Source: Pseudoalteromonas piscicida (GTDB lineage Bacteria > Pseudomonadota > Gammaproteobacteria > Enterobacterales > Alteromonadaceae). Taken from it: a DNA stretch of 64,000 bases. Under the pieces are notes generated by a model. It did no database searches. It was not told where the DNA came from and saw only the letters and a list, made by a program, of their open reading frames with translations. The stretch covers positions 28,608-92,607 of the forward strand of contig NZ_NKHF01000052.1 of the NCBI RefSeq assembly GCF_002744175.1, read 5' to 3'. Every line of letters begins with the position of its first letter. Within the stretch, counting starts at the first letter, position 1. Shown piece by piece: positions 1-9,883 of the stretch. Made by a program: the position numbers and the translations under genes.

Positions 1-331
1 GAGAGAAAGGGTGGCTTTTGCTTCAATAACATCAAGTCGATCACCGAATAACCTAAGTCGATCGCTCGATAACATTTTTAGGCAAAAGTGATCGGCATCA
101 ATGTTATTTGGTGATCGCGATGCATGAAAATATGCACACTATTAACCTCCAAGCTAAGGAAGTGAAGTAAAAAAGTATAAAAATACTTCAACCACTTTGG
201 TCAAAAACGTTTATAGATAGGCTAATTTTTAGCGCTCAGGCGTATCTATTCAACAAAACAGGTTTATCGCGCACGACAAAGCGCTGTAAATACAACAGTA
301 AGAAATTCTAGCGTTGAGAATGTGTGTTTTG
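1..331. other. Left-edge stretch without a convincing gene
   Basis: No convincing gene is visible. The first 120 bases hold a short repeat array, described separately. On the minus strand a GGAGG at 146-150 precedes GTG codons at 139 and 137, but the frames they open last only 11 and 19 codons. Another minus-strand frame stays open to the edge for about 46 codons but has no well-placed start. An inverted repeat TGAAGTA/TACTTCA lies at 163-169 and 183-189. This is probably the intergenic flank of the transposase gene that follows. Confidence 0.5.
20..117. repeat. Short direct and inverted repeats, about 21-bp period
   Basis: CGATCACCGAATAAC (38-52) is followed 21 bases later by the variant CGATCGCTCGATAAC (59-73). 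A partial unit ending AATAACATCAAGT precedes them. The same motif returns inverted as GTTATTTGGTGATCG (103-117), which differs at one base. The array may continue beyond the left edge. Its closeness to a REP-type transposase makes a REP-like role possible, but no hairpin typical of REPs is obvious. It could also be an operator cluster. Confidence 0.5.
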
Positions 332-1303
332 CTAAGCCAACAAACGCTCGCAGTTTGTTAGGTTTGTACGTCGTCGTTTTTGCAGTGTTTCGCGGTAAGC
401 GGTTATTGTCCGCTCTCGACCAACTGCACCGTGGAATATCCGAGAAAATTGCGTAGTGAGTTTTATCCAGTTTTCAGGCTCTATATTGAGTCGAGTAAGA
501 ATCGGTTGTGCTTCATTGATATACCCGCGTTTATCGACTTGAATACATTGGCCCGTGAGCTCAACTAATTCAATATAGGACTTGAGTTCAAAAGATAGGC
601 CTTTAGGCATATGCTTTCGCGGGCTACCAGCAAAGCGTAGTAGGCTTTTTGGTTGCTTGCCCAGCTTAGCGTGGTCGATGCGCTTTTTGATGCTGGTGTA
701 GTCTGAGGTCTCAGGCGTTGCTGCGATTTTGGCCCTAATGGGGTTTAGGTCTACGTATGCGAGACAAGCTGCCAGTGCTGCTTCATCCAATAATGCTTGG
801 GATTTAAATCGTCCTTCCCAAAATCGGCCTGTACAGTTATCTTCTTTATTTGCTCGGCGAGCGATATCTTCGTTGAGTACTCGCATAAACCAGCTAATAT
901 CGGCTAGTCTTTCTCTGTACTTATCAACCAGCTCATCGAGTATCAATTGCTCCGATTCGCTGAGTGGCTCACCTTCAATAAGTTTATGGCTTAACCAACT
1001 GCCTTTAAATAACTTGTGCCATCGTATCACAATAGCTTCATCCGACACACGTTTAGCCTTTTTATCATCAACATATAAAACAATGTGAGTGTGATTACTC
1101 ATCACGGCATAAGCACAAATATCAATACAAAACACGGAGCCCAACATCAATAGCTTTTCTTCAACCCAATCACGTCGGTGTTCGTATGATTTGCCAGTAA
1201 GTTTATCTTCACCGCACAGAAAGGCGCGCCTTACGCAACGGGAGATACAGTGGTAGTATTTGGTGTCGGTTAAACTGATTTGTTTTTTACGGGCAGTAGC
1301 CAT
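332..1303 (-). CDS. Y1 (HUH) transposase, REP-associated tyrosine transposase type
   Basis: This 323-residue protein belongs to the IS200-like Y1 transposase superfamily, whose members nick single-stranded DNA through a tyrosine. An N-terminal YYHCISRC motif starts near residue 16. The metal-binding HxH (HTH, residues 71-73) sits in MSNHTHIVL. A conserved GRFWEGRFKS stretch lies near 159-168. Tyr-183, in AYVDLNPIR, is the likely nucleophile. A GAGGA ribosome site lies 8 bases before the ATG. No IS200-type ends are seen, so this looks like a chromosomal domesticated (RAYT) type. It is longer than small RAYTs because of a C-terminal extension of about 100 residues. Confidence 0.85.
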   Translation of the reverse strand: MATARKKQISLTDTKYYHCISRCVRRAFLCGEDKLTGKSYEHRRDWVEEKLLMLGSVFCIDICAYAVMSNHTHIVLYVDDKKAKRVSDEAIVIRWHKLFKGSWLSHKLIEGEPLSESEQLILDELVDKYRERLADISWFMRVLNEDIARRANKEDNCTGRFWEGRFKSQALLDEAALAACLAYVDLNPIRAKIAATPETSDYTSIKKRIDHAKLGKQPKSLLRFAGSPRKHMPKGLSFELKSYIELVELTGQCIQVDKRGYINEAQPILTRLNIEPENWIKLTTQFSRIFHGAVGRERTITAYRETLQKRRRTNLTNCERLLA

Positions 1304-1684
1304 AGTTTGGTTTCCTCAATCCTTTGAGTGCATAATTAAAGCGTAGCCGGAATCTTAGGAAGGTGCAAATTAGTGGTGGGTGTCAGCGATTTGTTATTCA
1401 TTGAGGTATGCGCTTTAACATCTCAAAAGATAAAGCCAGTGTTTCCTGTGTGCTTGCACGTCTAGCCATAATTACTTTTCTTATATTTGTTATACTTTAT
1501 CAATCTACACTTGATGCAGAGAAAGACAGAGGAATATTTACAACCATTTTCTATGCCTCAAATCACATATTACACAACACAGCAAAAACCATCAATTTAT
1601 AACTAAATCAAGTAGGTAAGAAATATTATTCAGTTCAGTCCAATTGTAGAGACAGCTACGACAAATTGTGTCTGACAAAAACAC
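1304..1684. other. Spacer between the Y1 transposase and the GGDEF remnant
   Basis: This stretch is AT-rich. A plus-strand frame of 64 codons (1408-1602) begins MRFNISKDK and carries one hydrophobic segment (about residues 17-30). Its only ribosome-site candidate, GAGG, lies too close to the ATG, and I recognise no family, so I do not call it a gene. The left part is the leader and promoter region of the minus-strand transposase gene. The right part lies just downstream of the truncated GGDEF gene. Confidence 0.4.
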
Positions 1685-1974
1685 CTATGCTTCACATATT
1701 TTTTTAGCTAGCTTTTTTGTGCGCTTTTCTTCATACATCGCATGATCAGCCATTTGTATTAGCTGAATTGCAATAATATCTGAATCATAAGCAGGACAAC
1801 CGGAAGGACTAAATGTATGGATTCCCGCAGAAAAGCCAATATAGTGCTTTCCAGTAATACTTTCTTTAAATGGAAATTTAAATACTTTCTGTTGCAAACA
1901 CTCGCACCATGCTTCAGCTTGGTGCTCATCAAACCCGGGTAGTAAGACCACGAATTCATCGCCACCATAACGAG
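1685..1974 (-). pseudogene. 3' fragment of a GGDEF-domain (diguanylate cyclase-like) gene, cut by the IS
   Basis: The remaining 96 codons start inside a GGDEF domain. TRYGGDEFVVLLPG carries the RxGGDEF active-site signature, and ADHAMYEEKR matches the usual end of the domain (ADxALYxAK). Everything upstream is missing: the IS3 end begins exactly where the conserved arginine region starts. An in-frame ATG inside the IS end gives a fusion of about 102 codons, but it lacks the N-terminal half of the cyclase fold and cannot be a working enzyme. The 5' half is not found on the other side of the IS. Confidence 0.85.
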
Positions 1975-2013
1975 TGAATCCCCCCGAGTTCATCGGAGAC
2001 TAGTTTGTTTAAG

Positions 2014-2883
<870 letters not shown>

Positions 2884-2911
2884 TTACGGTAAGCATCAAT
2901 AAAAGCCACGC

Positions 2912-3232
2912 TTACTTCTGTTTGCGGTCGAGCTCCGCTTGGGCGAAAAAAGCGGCAGCTTGCCTCAAGATATCATTGGTTCGTTTCAGCTCTTTATTCT
3001 CGCGCTCTAATGCTGCGAGTCGCTCTTCGGCTGATTGAGAGTTTGAAGGTGATTTATGTGGCTGAGCTTGAGACTTCTTTACCCATGCTCTAAGTGTTTC
3101 TGGTGTACAACCCAGTTTATCGGAAATCGATACTAGCGCAGCCCAAAGAGAGGAATACTCATGCTGTTGAGTAGTAACAAGCCTAACAGCACGTTCACGA
3201 AATTCTGATGTATAGCGATTTGATTTTTTCAT
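2912..3232 (-). CDS. IS3 orfA, DNA-binding transposase subunit
   Basis: A 106-residue protein with the standard IS3 OrfA layout. An N-terminal helix-turn-helix (residues about 5-55, SNRYTSEFRERAVRLV then LGCTPETLRAWVKK) should recognise the IS ends. A leucine-zipper coiled coil (about 72-92, LAALERENKELKRTNDILR) should mediate oligomers. It ends in AELDRKQK, where IS3 elements normally shift into the -1 frame to make the OrfAB fusion. OrfA itself appears intact. Confidence 0.9.
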   Translation of the reverse strand: MKKSNRYTSEFRERAVRLVTTQQHEYSSLWAALVSISDKLGCTPETLRAWVKKSQAQPHKSPSNSQSAEERLAALERENKELKRTNDILRQAAAFFAQAELDRKQK

Positions 3233-3358
3233 AGTTCCAGTTTCTCAAGTTATTGAGTCTCTGGCAAACTCGGGGCGATTCACAGCATCACTATAAACAT
3301 CACTGCGAAGAAACCAAATACCTCCGCAAGGTTTTTGAAAGTAAAGATTCATAAAAAA

Positions 3359-3387
3359 GGCCAGTCAGAGATACTGGCTGGCCTTTT
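3359..3387 (-). terminator. Terminator of guaBA
   Basis: A ten-base-pair stem (GGCCAGTCAG / CTGGCTGGCC, one G-T pair) has an AGATA-like loop. On the minus strand it is followed by TTTTTT. It lies about 40 bases after the guaA stop and is a good intrinsic terminator for leftward transcription. Confidence 0.85.
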
Positions 3388-3428
3388 ATTAATCTAACGG
3401 AAGCTAGGTTAGGTTTTTACCACCAAGC

Positions 3429-5003
3429 TTATTCCCACTCGATTGTCGCTGGCGGCTTACCTGATACATCGTAAACCACGCGAGAAATACCATCAATTTC
3501 GTTGATGATACGATTTGAAACGTGGCCTAGTAGCTCGTATGGTAAGTGTGACCAACGCGCTGTCATAAAGTCGATAGTTTCAACGCAACGTAGTGAAACA
3601 ACCCAATCGTATTTACGTGCATCACCCATTACGCCAACAGAGCGTACCGGTAGGAACACGGCGAATGCTTGAGATACTTTGTGGTATAGATCCGCTTTAT
3701 GTAGCTCTTCAATGAAGATAGCATCAGCACGGCGCAGTAAGTCACAGTATTCTTTCTTGATTTCGCCAAGTACACGAACACCTAGACCTGGACCTGGGAA
3801 CGGGTGGCGATACAACATGTCATACGGCAGACCAAGCTCTAGACCAATCTTTCGCACTTCGTCTTTGAATAGTTCACGCAGTGGCTCAACTAGACCAAGT
3901 TCCATATCTTCAGGTAATCCACCAACGTTGTGGTGAGACTTGATAACATGTGCTTTGCCTGTTTTTGATGCTGCTGATTCAATAACATCAGGGTAGATTG
4001 TACCTTGTGCTAACCATTTCGCGTTTACGCGCTGGCTGGCTTGCTCGTCGAACACCTCAATAAAGGTGTGGCCAATTGCTTTACGTTTATCTTCAGGGTC
4101 GTTCAAGCCGTTCAGCGCGTTTAAGAAGCGCTCTTCTGCGTCGACTTTGATAATGTTCAGACCGAACTTATCACCGAACATATCCATCACTTGCTGACCT
4201 TCATTGAGGCGCAGTAAGCCGTTATCAACAAATACACACGTTAGTTTATCGCCGATAGCGCGATGGATAAGCATAGCCACCACTGATGAATCCACGCCAC
4301 CAGATAAGCCAAGGATAACTTCATCATCCCCTACTTTTTCTTTGATACGCTCAATCGCATCTTCAATGATTTGCTCAGGCGTCCATAGCTTCTCACAACC
4401 ACAAATATCAATTGCAAAACGCTCAAGTAAGCGTAGGCCTTGTTGAGTATGGGTCACTTCTGGGTGGAATTGTACACCGTAAAAACGCTTTTCTTCCCAA
4501 GACATCGCAGCGTGTGGGCAGGTATCTGTCTTCGCTGAAGTTTTAAATGTATCTGGGATCTTAGCAACCTTATCGCCATGACTCATCCACACGTCAAGGT
4601 AGCCCGCACCGTCTTCGATGTGGTCTTCAATCGCTTCGAATAGCTTACAGTCACCCACTTTTTCTACTTTAGCGTAGCCGAATTCTTTTTTATCTGAGCT
4701 GTGTACTTGGCCGCCAAGTTGCATTGCCATCGTCTGCATGCCGTAACAGATACCAAGTACAGGCACACCTGCTTCGAATACATAATCTGGTGCTTTAGGG
4801 CTTCCCTCTAGAGTCGTTGACTCTGGGCCACCTGAAAGAATGATACCTTGCGGATTGAACTCACGGATTTGCTCCTCAGTCACATCCCAAGCCCAAAGCT
4901 CACAGTAAACACCAATTTCACGCACGCGACGTGCAATCAGTTGCGTGTACTGTGAACCAAAGTCTAAGATCAAAATTCGGGAATCGTGGATATCTTTGCT
5001 CAT
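3429..5003 (-). CDS. guaA: GMP synthase (glutamine-hydrolysing)
   Basis: Converts XMP, ATP and glutamine to GMP, the last step of guanine nucleotide synthesis, in the cytosol. The 524-residue length is normal. The N-terminal class I amidotransferase has nucleophile Cys-86 (GICYGMQ) and the His-180/Glu-182 pair (FHPEV). The ATP-pyrophosphatase domain has the SGGVDSS loop at 234-240. The C-terminal dimerisation domain ends in PPATIEWE, as in the family. It follows guaB on the same strand with a 105-base gap that holds a strong hairpin, so guaBA is one operon. Confidence 0.97.
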   Translation of the reverse strand: MSKDIHDSRILILDFGSQYTQLIARRVREIGVYCELWAWDVTEEQIREFNPQGIILSGGPESTTLEGSPKAPDYVFEAGVPVLGICYGMQTMAMQLGGQVHSSDKKEFGYAKVEKVGDCKLFEAIEDHIEDGAGYLDVWMSHGDKVAKIPDTFKTSAKTDTCPHAAMSWEEKRFYGVQFHPEVTHTQQGLRLLERFAIDICGCEKLWTPEQIIEDAIERIKEKVGDDEVILGLSGGVDSSVVAMLIHRAIGDKLTCVFVDNGLLRLNEGQQVMDMFGDKFGLNIIKVDAEERFLNALNGLNDPEDKRKAIGHTFIEVFDEQASQRVNAKWLAQGTIYPDVIESAASKTGKAHVIKSHHNVGGLPEDMELGLVEPLRELFKDEVRKIGLELGLPYDMLYRHPFPGPGLGVRVLGEIKKEYCDLLRRADAIFIEELHKADLYHKVSQAFAVFLPVRSVGVMGDARKYDWVVSLRCVETIDFMTARWSHLPYELLGHVSNRIINEIDGISRVVYDVSGKPPATIEWE

Positions 5004-5068
5004 TGATAATCTCGTTAGTTAGGAACTAAACAGGATAAAGTCGCGCTGCGCCTCTATCAAAAGTAAAT

Positions 5069-5091
5069 TGGGCTAGCAACTTGCTAGCCCA
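5069..5091 (-). other. Perfect hairpin between guaB and guaA
   Basis: TGGGCTAGCA and TGCTAGCCCA form a perfect ten-pair stem with a three-base loop. On the minus strand it is followed by AATTTACTTTT, a poor U-tract. It may be a partial terminator or an RNA-processing or stability element that sets the guaB to guaA ratio. The effect is an inference. Confidence 0.6.
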
Positions 5092-5108
5092 GTAACACGC
5101 TTTGAGGC

Positions 5109-6654
<1,546 letters not shown>

Positions 6655-6709
6655 TAAAATTTAGCAAAAAATATGATAAAGTGTCTGTGAATTTTTTATG
6701 GAGGCCGAC

Positions 6710-8047
6710 ATGGGATACCCCAATACCAGTAAAACCTATTCCGTATCAAGACTTAACAGAGAAATACGCTCACTCTTAGAACAAGGTTTCGCCTCTGTAC
6801 AACTCACCGGAGAAATTTCTAACTTTGTAGCGCCAGCCTCTGGGCACTGGTATTTTTCATTAAAAGATGACAAAGCCCAGATAAAAGCGGCCATGTGGCG
6901 AGGTAATAATCGTTATTGTAACCACCGCCCAGCTAACGGTCAGCAAGTAATGGTGCAAGCGAGAGTGTCGGTATACGAACCTCGAGGTGATTATCAACTG
7001 ATTGTCGAGCAAATGGCCCCAGCGGGAGAAGGATTACTCAAACAACAATTTGATGCATTGAAAATGCAACTTGCAGCAGAAGGGCTATTCTCTGCAAGTC
7101 ACAAAAAGCCATTACCGAACGTGATTAATCGCGTCGGTGTAGTGACTTCCGCTACCGGCGCCGCCATCAAAGATATTTTAACTGTACTCAAGCGTCGTGC
7201 CCCGCAGTTACAGGTCATCATTTATCCAGCTCTAGTGCAAGGCGATGAAGCTAAACAGCAGATTTGTAAACAAATCGCTCAAGCAAATGCTAGACGCGAG
7301 GTCGACGTATTAATTGTTGGCAGAGGTGGCGGCTCATTAGAAGACTTATGGAGCTTTAACGAGGAGTCAGTGGCAAGGGCTATTTTTGCCAGCGCAATTC
7401 CAGTGATAAGCGCAGTCGGCCATGAAATAGATACCACCATTTCCGACTATGTTGCAGATGTAAGAGCACCAACGCCATCGGCAGCTGCGGAGCTTGTTAG
7501 TCCGGATTCTGAAGCGCTTAAGCTGCGCACTATGCAATTGTTACAATACTTACAGCAAGCCTTTGACCGCCGACTAGAGCGAGCATCGCAGCGATTAGCT
7601 AACTTTGAAGCACGGCTACAACTGCAGCATCCTAAAAATCAGCTAATGCAGCAAGCACAACGCGTTGATGAATTAGAACAGCGCTTGACCCGCGCACAAA
7701 CCAATCTATTGCGTCAAAAGCAATCTCAGTATCATCTACTCCAGCACCGCTTTGATAGATTGCATCCAGAACAAAAAATTTCACACCACAAACAGATGGT
7801 GGGCTCACTCAGTGACAAGTTGCGCTCCGCGATGGAACAACAGCTTAGCCAACAAAGGCATCGACTTGCGGTGAGTAGCGCAAAACTTGATAGCGTCAGT
7901 CCATTGGCTGTACTTGCTCGCGGTTACAGCATAGCGAAACAAGCAGATACGGTCATAAAGTCAGTAAAAGATGTAGACCCAAACAAACCAATGATCACTC
8001 AACTTGCGGATGGCGAAGTCATATCGTTAGTTAAAGAAATTCAATAA
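6710..8047 (+). CDS. xseA: Exodeoxyribonuclease VII large subunit
   Basis: The large subunit of the nuclease that degrades single-stranded DNA to oligonucleotides; the small subunit XseB is not in this window. I choose the ATG at 6710 (MGYPNTSK), with GGAG six bases upstream, giving 445 residues. An in-frame ATG at 6698 is less likely. The N-terminal OB-fold covers about 10-105. The catalytic core carries the glycine-rich VGRGGGSLEDLWSFNEE. A long coiled coil (about 260-380) precedes the conserved C-terminal LARGYSI. It is divergent from guaB. Confidence 0.95.
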   Translation: MGYPNTSKTYSVSRLNREIRSLLEQGFASVQLTGEISNFVAPASGHWYFSLKDDKAQIKAAMWRGNNRYCNHRPANGQQVMVQARVSVYEPRGDYQLIVEQMAPAGEGLLKQQFDALKMQLAAEGLFSASHKKPLPNVINRVGVVTSATGAAIKDILTVLKRRAPQLQVIIYPALVQGDEAKQQICKQIAQANARREVDVLIVGRGGGSLEDLWSFNEESVARAIFASAIPVISAVGHEIDTTISDYVADVRAPTPSAAAELVSPDSEALKLRTMQLLQYLQQAFDRRLERASQRLANFEARLQLQHPKNQLMQQAQRVDELEQRLTRAQTNLLRQKQSQYHLLQHRFDRLHPEQKISHHKQMVGSLSDKLRSAMEQQLSQQRHRLAVSSAKLDSVSPLAVLARGYSIAKQADTVIKSVKDVDPNKPMITQLADGEVISLVKEIQ

Positions 8048-8070
8048 GTGAATAGCAAAATGGGGAAATA

Positions 8071-8098
8071 ATACCAAATGTATTAATTCAGTTGGTAT
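8071..8098. repeat. Minimal ATACCAA...TTGGTAT element (28 bp)
   Basis: ATACCAAATGTATTAA is fused directly to TTCAGTTGGTAT. Its left part matches the left end of the element at 13990 and its right part matches the other end of the element at 63617. It therefore looks like an internal-deletion derivative of the same family. It lies 24 bases after the xseA stop. Confidence 0.75.
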
Positions 8099-8236
8099 AA
8101 CTCCCCGTTCTTATCATCTAATAACCTGGGGCTTGGATAACAGATGAGCTAACCTATTGTTTTTGCAATCACATCACATTATTTCCTTACCTAGCCAAAG
8201 CGTTTTCGAAATAACTAGGTCTGTGAATTTACGCAC

Positions 8237-8307
8237 CAATAGCTGACTACTGGAAGTGAACTCAACGCAGTTAGCGCAAAAGTTGGCTACTAGTAAGGCA
8301 TTAATCA
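8237..8307. repeat. Dispersed repeat, copy 1 of a GTGAAxTCAACGCAGTTAGCGC unit
   Basis: About 66 bases match 14099-14165 with scattered substitutions (AACGCAGTTAGCGC is identical in both). Both copies lie just downstream of a minus-strand gene, cysE here and uppP there. A shorter relative containing AACGCAGTTAGCGCC is at 49707-49722. The rest of the 8048-8316 gap holds the minimal element at 8071 and a stretch (8117-8165) resembling 21630-21675. Confidence 0.7.
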
Positions 8308-8316
8308 GGTATAACC

Positions 8317-9138
8317 CTACAACATCGCAGAGGTGATTGACTCATTTTCGAGTCTGTCATCATCTTCAAGGAAGTTTTGGTTCATACTTTCAGCAGGACA
8401 TGGACATGATGGCTTGCCAACCACTTTGGCAGGGATCCCCACCACTGTAGTGTGCGCTGCAACAGGACTTAATACTACAGAACCGGCACCAATTCGAGCA
8501 CCTTCTCCAACTTCAATGTTACCGAGCACTTTAGCACCTGCACCAATCAATACCCCTGCGCGGATTTTCGGGTGACGATCGCCTTGTTCGTTCCCCGTTC
8601 CCCCTAACGTGACTGATTGTAGGATAGATACATTGTCTTCAATGACAGCGGTTTCACCAATGACTATACCAGTCGCATGGTCAAACATAATACCATGACC
8701 GACTTTACAAGCAGGATGGATGTCAACACCGAATACTTCAGAGGTTCTGCTCTGTATAAAGCGAGCCAGCTCTTTTCTGTCTTGACGCCATAAGCAGTAT
8801 GCCAGTCGATGTGCTTGGATTGCATGAAAACCTTTCAGATTTAAAATTACATTGAGATAACTATCGGCAGCTGGGTCACGATCTTTAACGGCTTTTATAT
8901 CATGTGCAACGTGAGTCAGCATGGTATCGCAGTGCACAAAGGCTTGATCGAACAACTCACGAATAGTGAATGCAGACACCACGGCGTCAGCCAGTTTGTT
9001 CGCAACAATAAAGCTCAGTGCAGAGCCTAGACATTCGTGATTTAAAATACTCGAGTAAACGTGACTTGCAAGCAAAGGTTCTCGCGCAACCAGCTCATTA
9101 GCTTCTTCGCGTAACTTATTCCAGATCTCATGTCTCAT
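8317..9138 (-). CDS. cysE: Serine O-acetyltransferase
   Basis: Transfers acetyl from acetyl-CoA to serine to give O-acetylserine, the precursor of cysteine. The protein is 273 residues, the usual length. The N-terminal alpha-helical domain contains Asp-88. The left-handed beta-helix of hexapeptide repeats (about 140-235) contains Asp-153 and His-154 (FDHATGIVIGETA), corresponding to E. coli Asp-157 and His-158 by alignment from memory. The tail after VVGKPSCPCP is where cysteine synthase would bind and differs from E. coli. It is transcribed alone. Confidence 0.95.
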   Translation of the reverse strand: MRHEIWNKLREEANELVAREPLLASHVYSSILNHECLGSALSFIVANKLADAVVSAFTIRELFDQAFVHCDTMLTHVAHDIKAVKDRDPAADSYLNVILNLKGFHAIQAHRLAYCLWRQDRKELARFIQSRTSEVFGVDIHPACKVGHGIMFDHATGIVIGETAVIEDNVSILQSVTLGGTGNEQGDRHPKIRAGVLIGAGAKVLGNIEVGEGARIGAGSVVLSPVAAHTTVVGIPAKVVGKPSCPCPAESMNQNFLEDDDRLENESITSAML

Positions 9139-9230
9139 GTGGCGTACTTCCGATAATTCTGATACTAACTATAGTGTAACGCTTAGCATCCTTCAGTGTC
9201 ATGTATTATAAAAAATCCCACCTCAAACAC

Positions 9231-9251
9231 TTGGTTATATCTAATAACCAA
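9231..9251. promoter_or_regulatory. Inverted repeat between cysE and dgkA
   Basis: TTGGTTAT and ATAACCAA form a perfect eight-base inverted repeat around ATCTA, in the gap between divergent cysE and dgkA. It could be an operator. It might also be a decayed relative of the TTGGTAT-ended repeats. No known regulator motif is matched. Confidence 0.35.
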
Positions 9252-9382
9252 TTCCCATTTTCTACCTCAAAGCCATAATGGCGACCTAGTCCCAAATATT
9301 CTTACAAATTAGCACTGTTGTGCAGTGCAGATCTTCGTATAATAACGCCCCATTGATTTTTGAAAACGCTGGATAGCTATTT

Positions 9383-9790
9383 ATGTCGATTAAGATTAAA
9401 ACCCCAGATACCAACAAACCAAACGGTACAGGCCTTGCGCGTATCATTAAAGCGACGCATTGCTCAGTAAAGGGAATGAAAGCGGCATACAAAGAAGAAT
9501 CAGCATTTAGACAAGAGACTTGGTTGTTCTTAATCAGTCTGCCACTGTCGTTCATCCTCGCTCAAAGTATTGCACAATGGGCGCTATTGGTTGGCAGCGT
9601 GCTATTTATTTTGGTCATTGAACTTATCAATTCAGCCATAGAGGCCTTAACAGACAGGGTCAGCACAGAACATCATTTGCTGTCAGGCCGGGCAAAAGAC
9701 ATGGCATCGGCGGCAGTGACTCTCACTTTAGTGATTTGTGCACTCATTTGGATTGCCGCAGCGATTGAATGGTTCAGCACGCTAAGCTAG
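9383..9790 (+). CDS. dgkA: Diacylglycerol kinase
   Basis: An inner-membrane enzyme that phosphorylates diacylglycerol to phosphatidic acid, recycling the lipid left by membrane-derived glycerophosphate transfers. The 135-residue protein has three membrane helices. The family core is intact: AAYKEESAFRQE, VIELINSAIEALTDR with the catalytic Glu, and HHLLSGRAKDMASAAV. The N-terminus is about 13 residues longer than in E. coli. It is a single gene ended by the hairpin at 9824. Confidence 0.95.
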   Translation: MSIKIKTPDTNKPNGTGLARIIKATHCSVKGMKAAYKEESAFRQETWLFLISLPLSFILAQSIAQWALLVGSVLFILVIELINSAIEALTDRVSTEHHLLSGRAKDMASAAVTLTLVICALIWIAAAIEWFSTLS

Positions 9791-9823
9791 ACAAGTTATT
9801 CTCAAGCTCAGTGTTTAAAAAAA

Positions 9824-9852
9824 GGCGGCTACCCAAGGTAGCCGCCTTTTTT
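9824..9852. terminator. Bidirectional terminator between dgkA and the M16 peptidase
   Basis: GGCGGCTACC / GGTAGCCGCC form a perfect ten-pair stem with a CAA loop, flanked by AAAAAAA on the left and TTTTTT on the right. It serves both converging genes. Confidence 0.9.
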
Positions 9853-9883
9853 ATGACTTCATTTTTAATGACTTCATAAAGTG

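Noticed and set aside
104..139. Possible leader peptide of 11 codons after a GGAGG on the minus strand
   Set aside because: The spacing is good, but no downstream gene follows in the right direction within the window.
1408..1602. 64-codon plus-strand frame with one hydrophobic segment
   Set aside because: Its ribosome-site candidate touches the start codon, no family is recognised, and it lies in an AT-rich spacer.
1685..1993. GGDEF frame as a working diguanylate cyclase
   Set aside because: The signature motif is intact, but the first half of the domain is missing and the start codon comes from the IS end.
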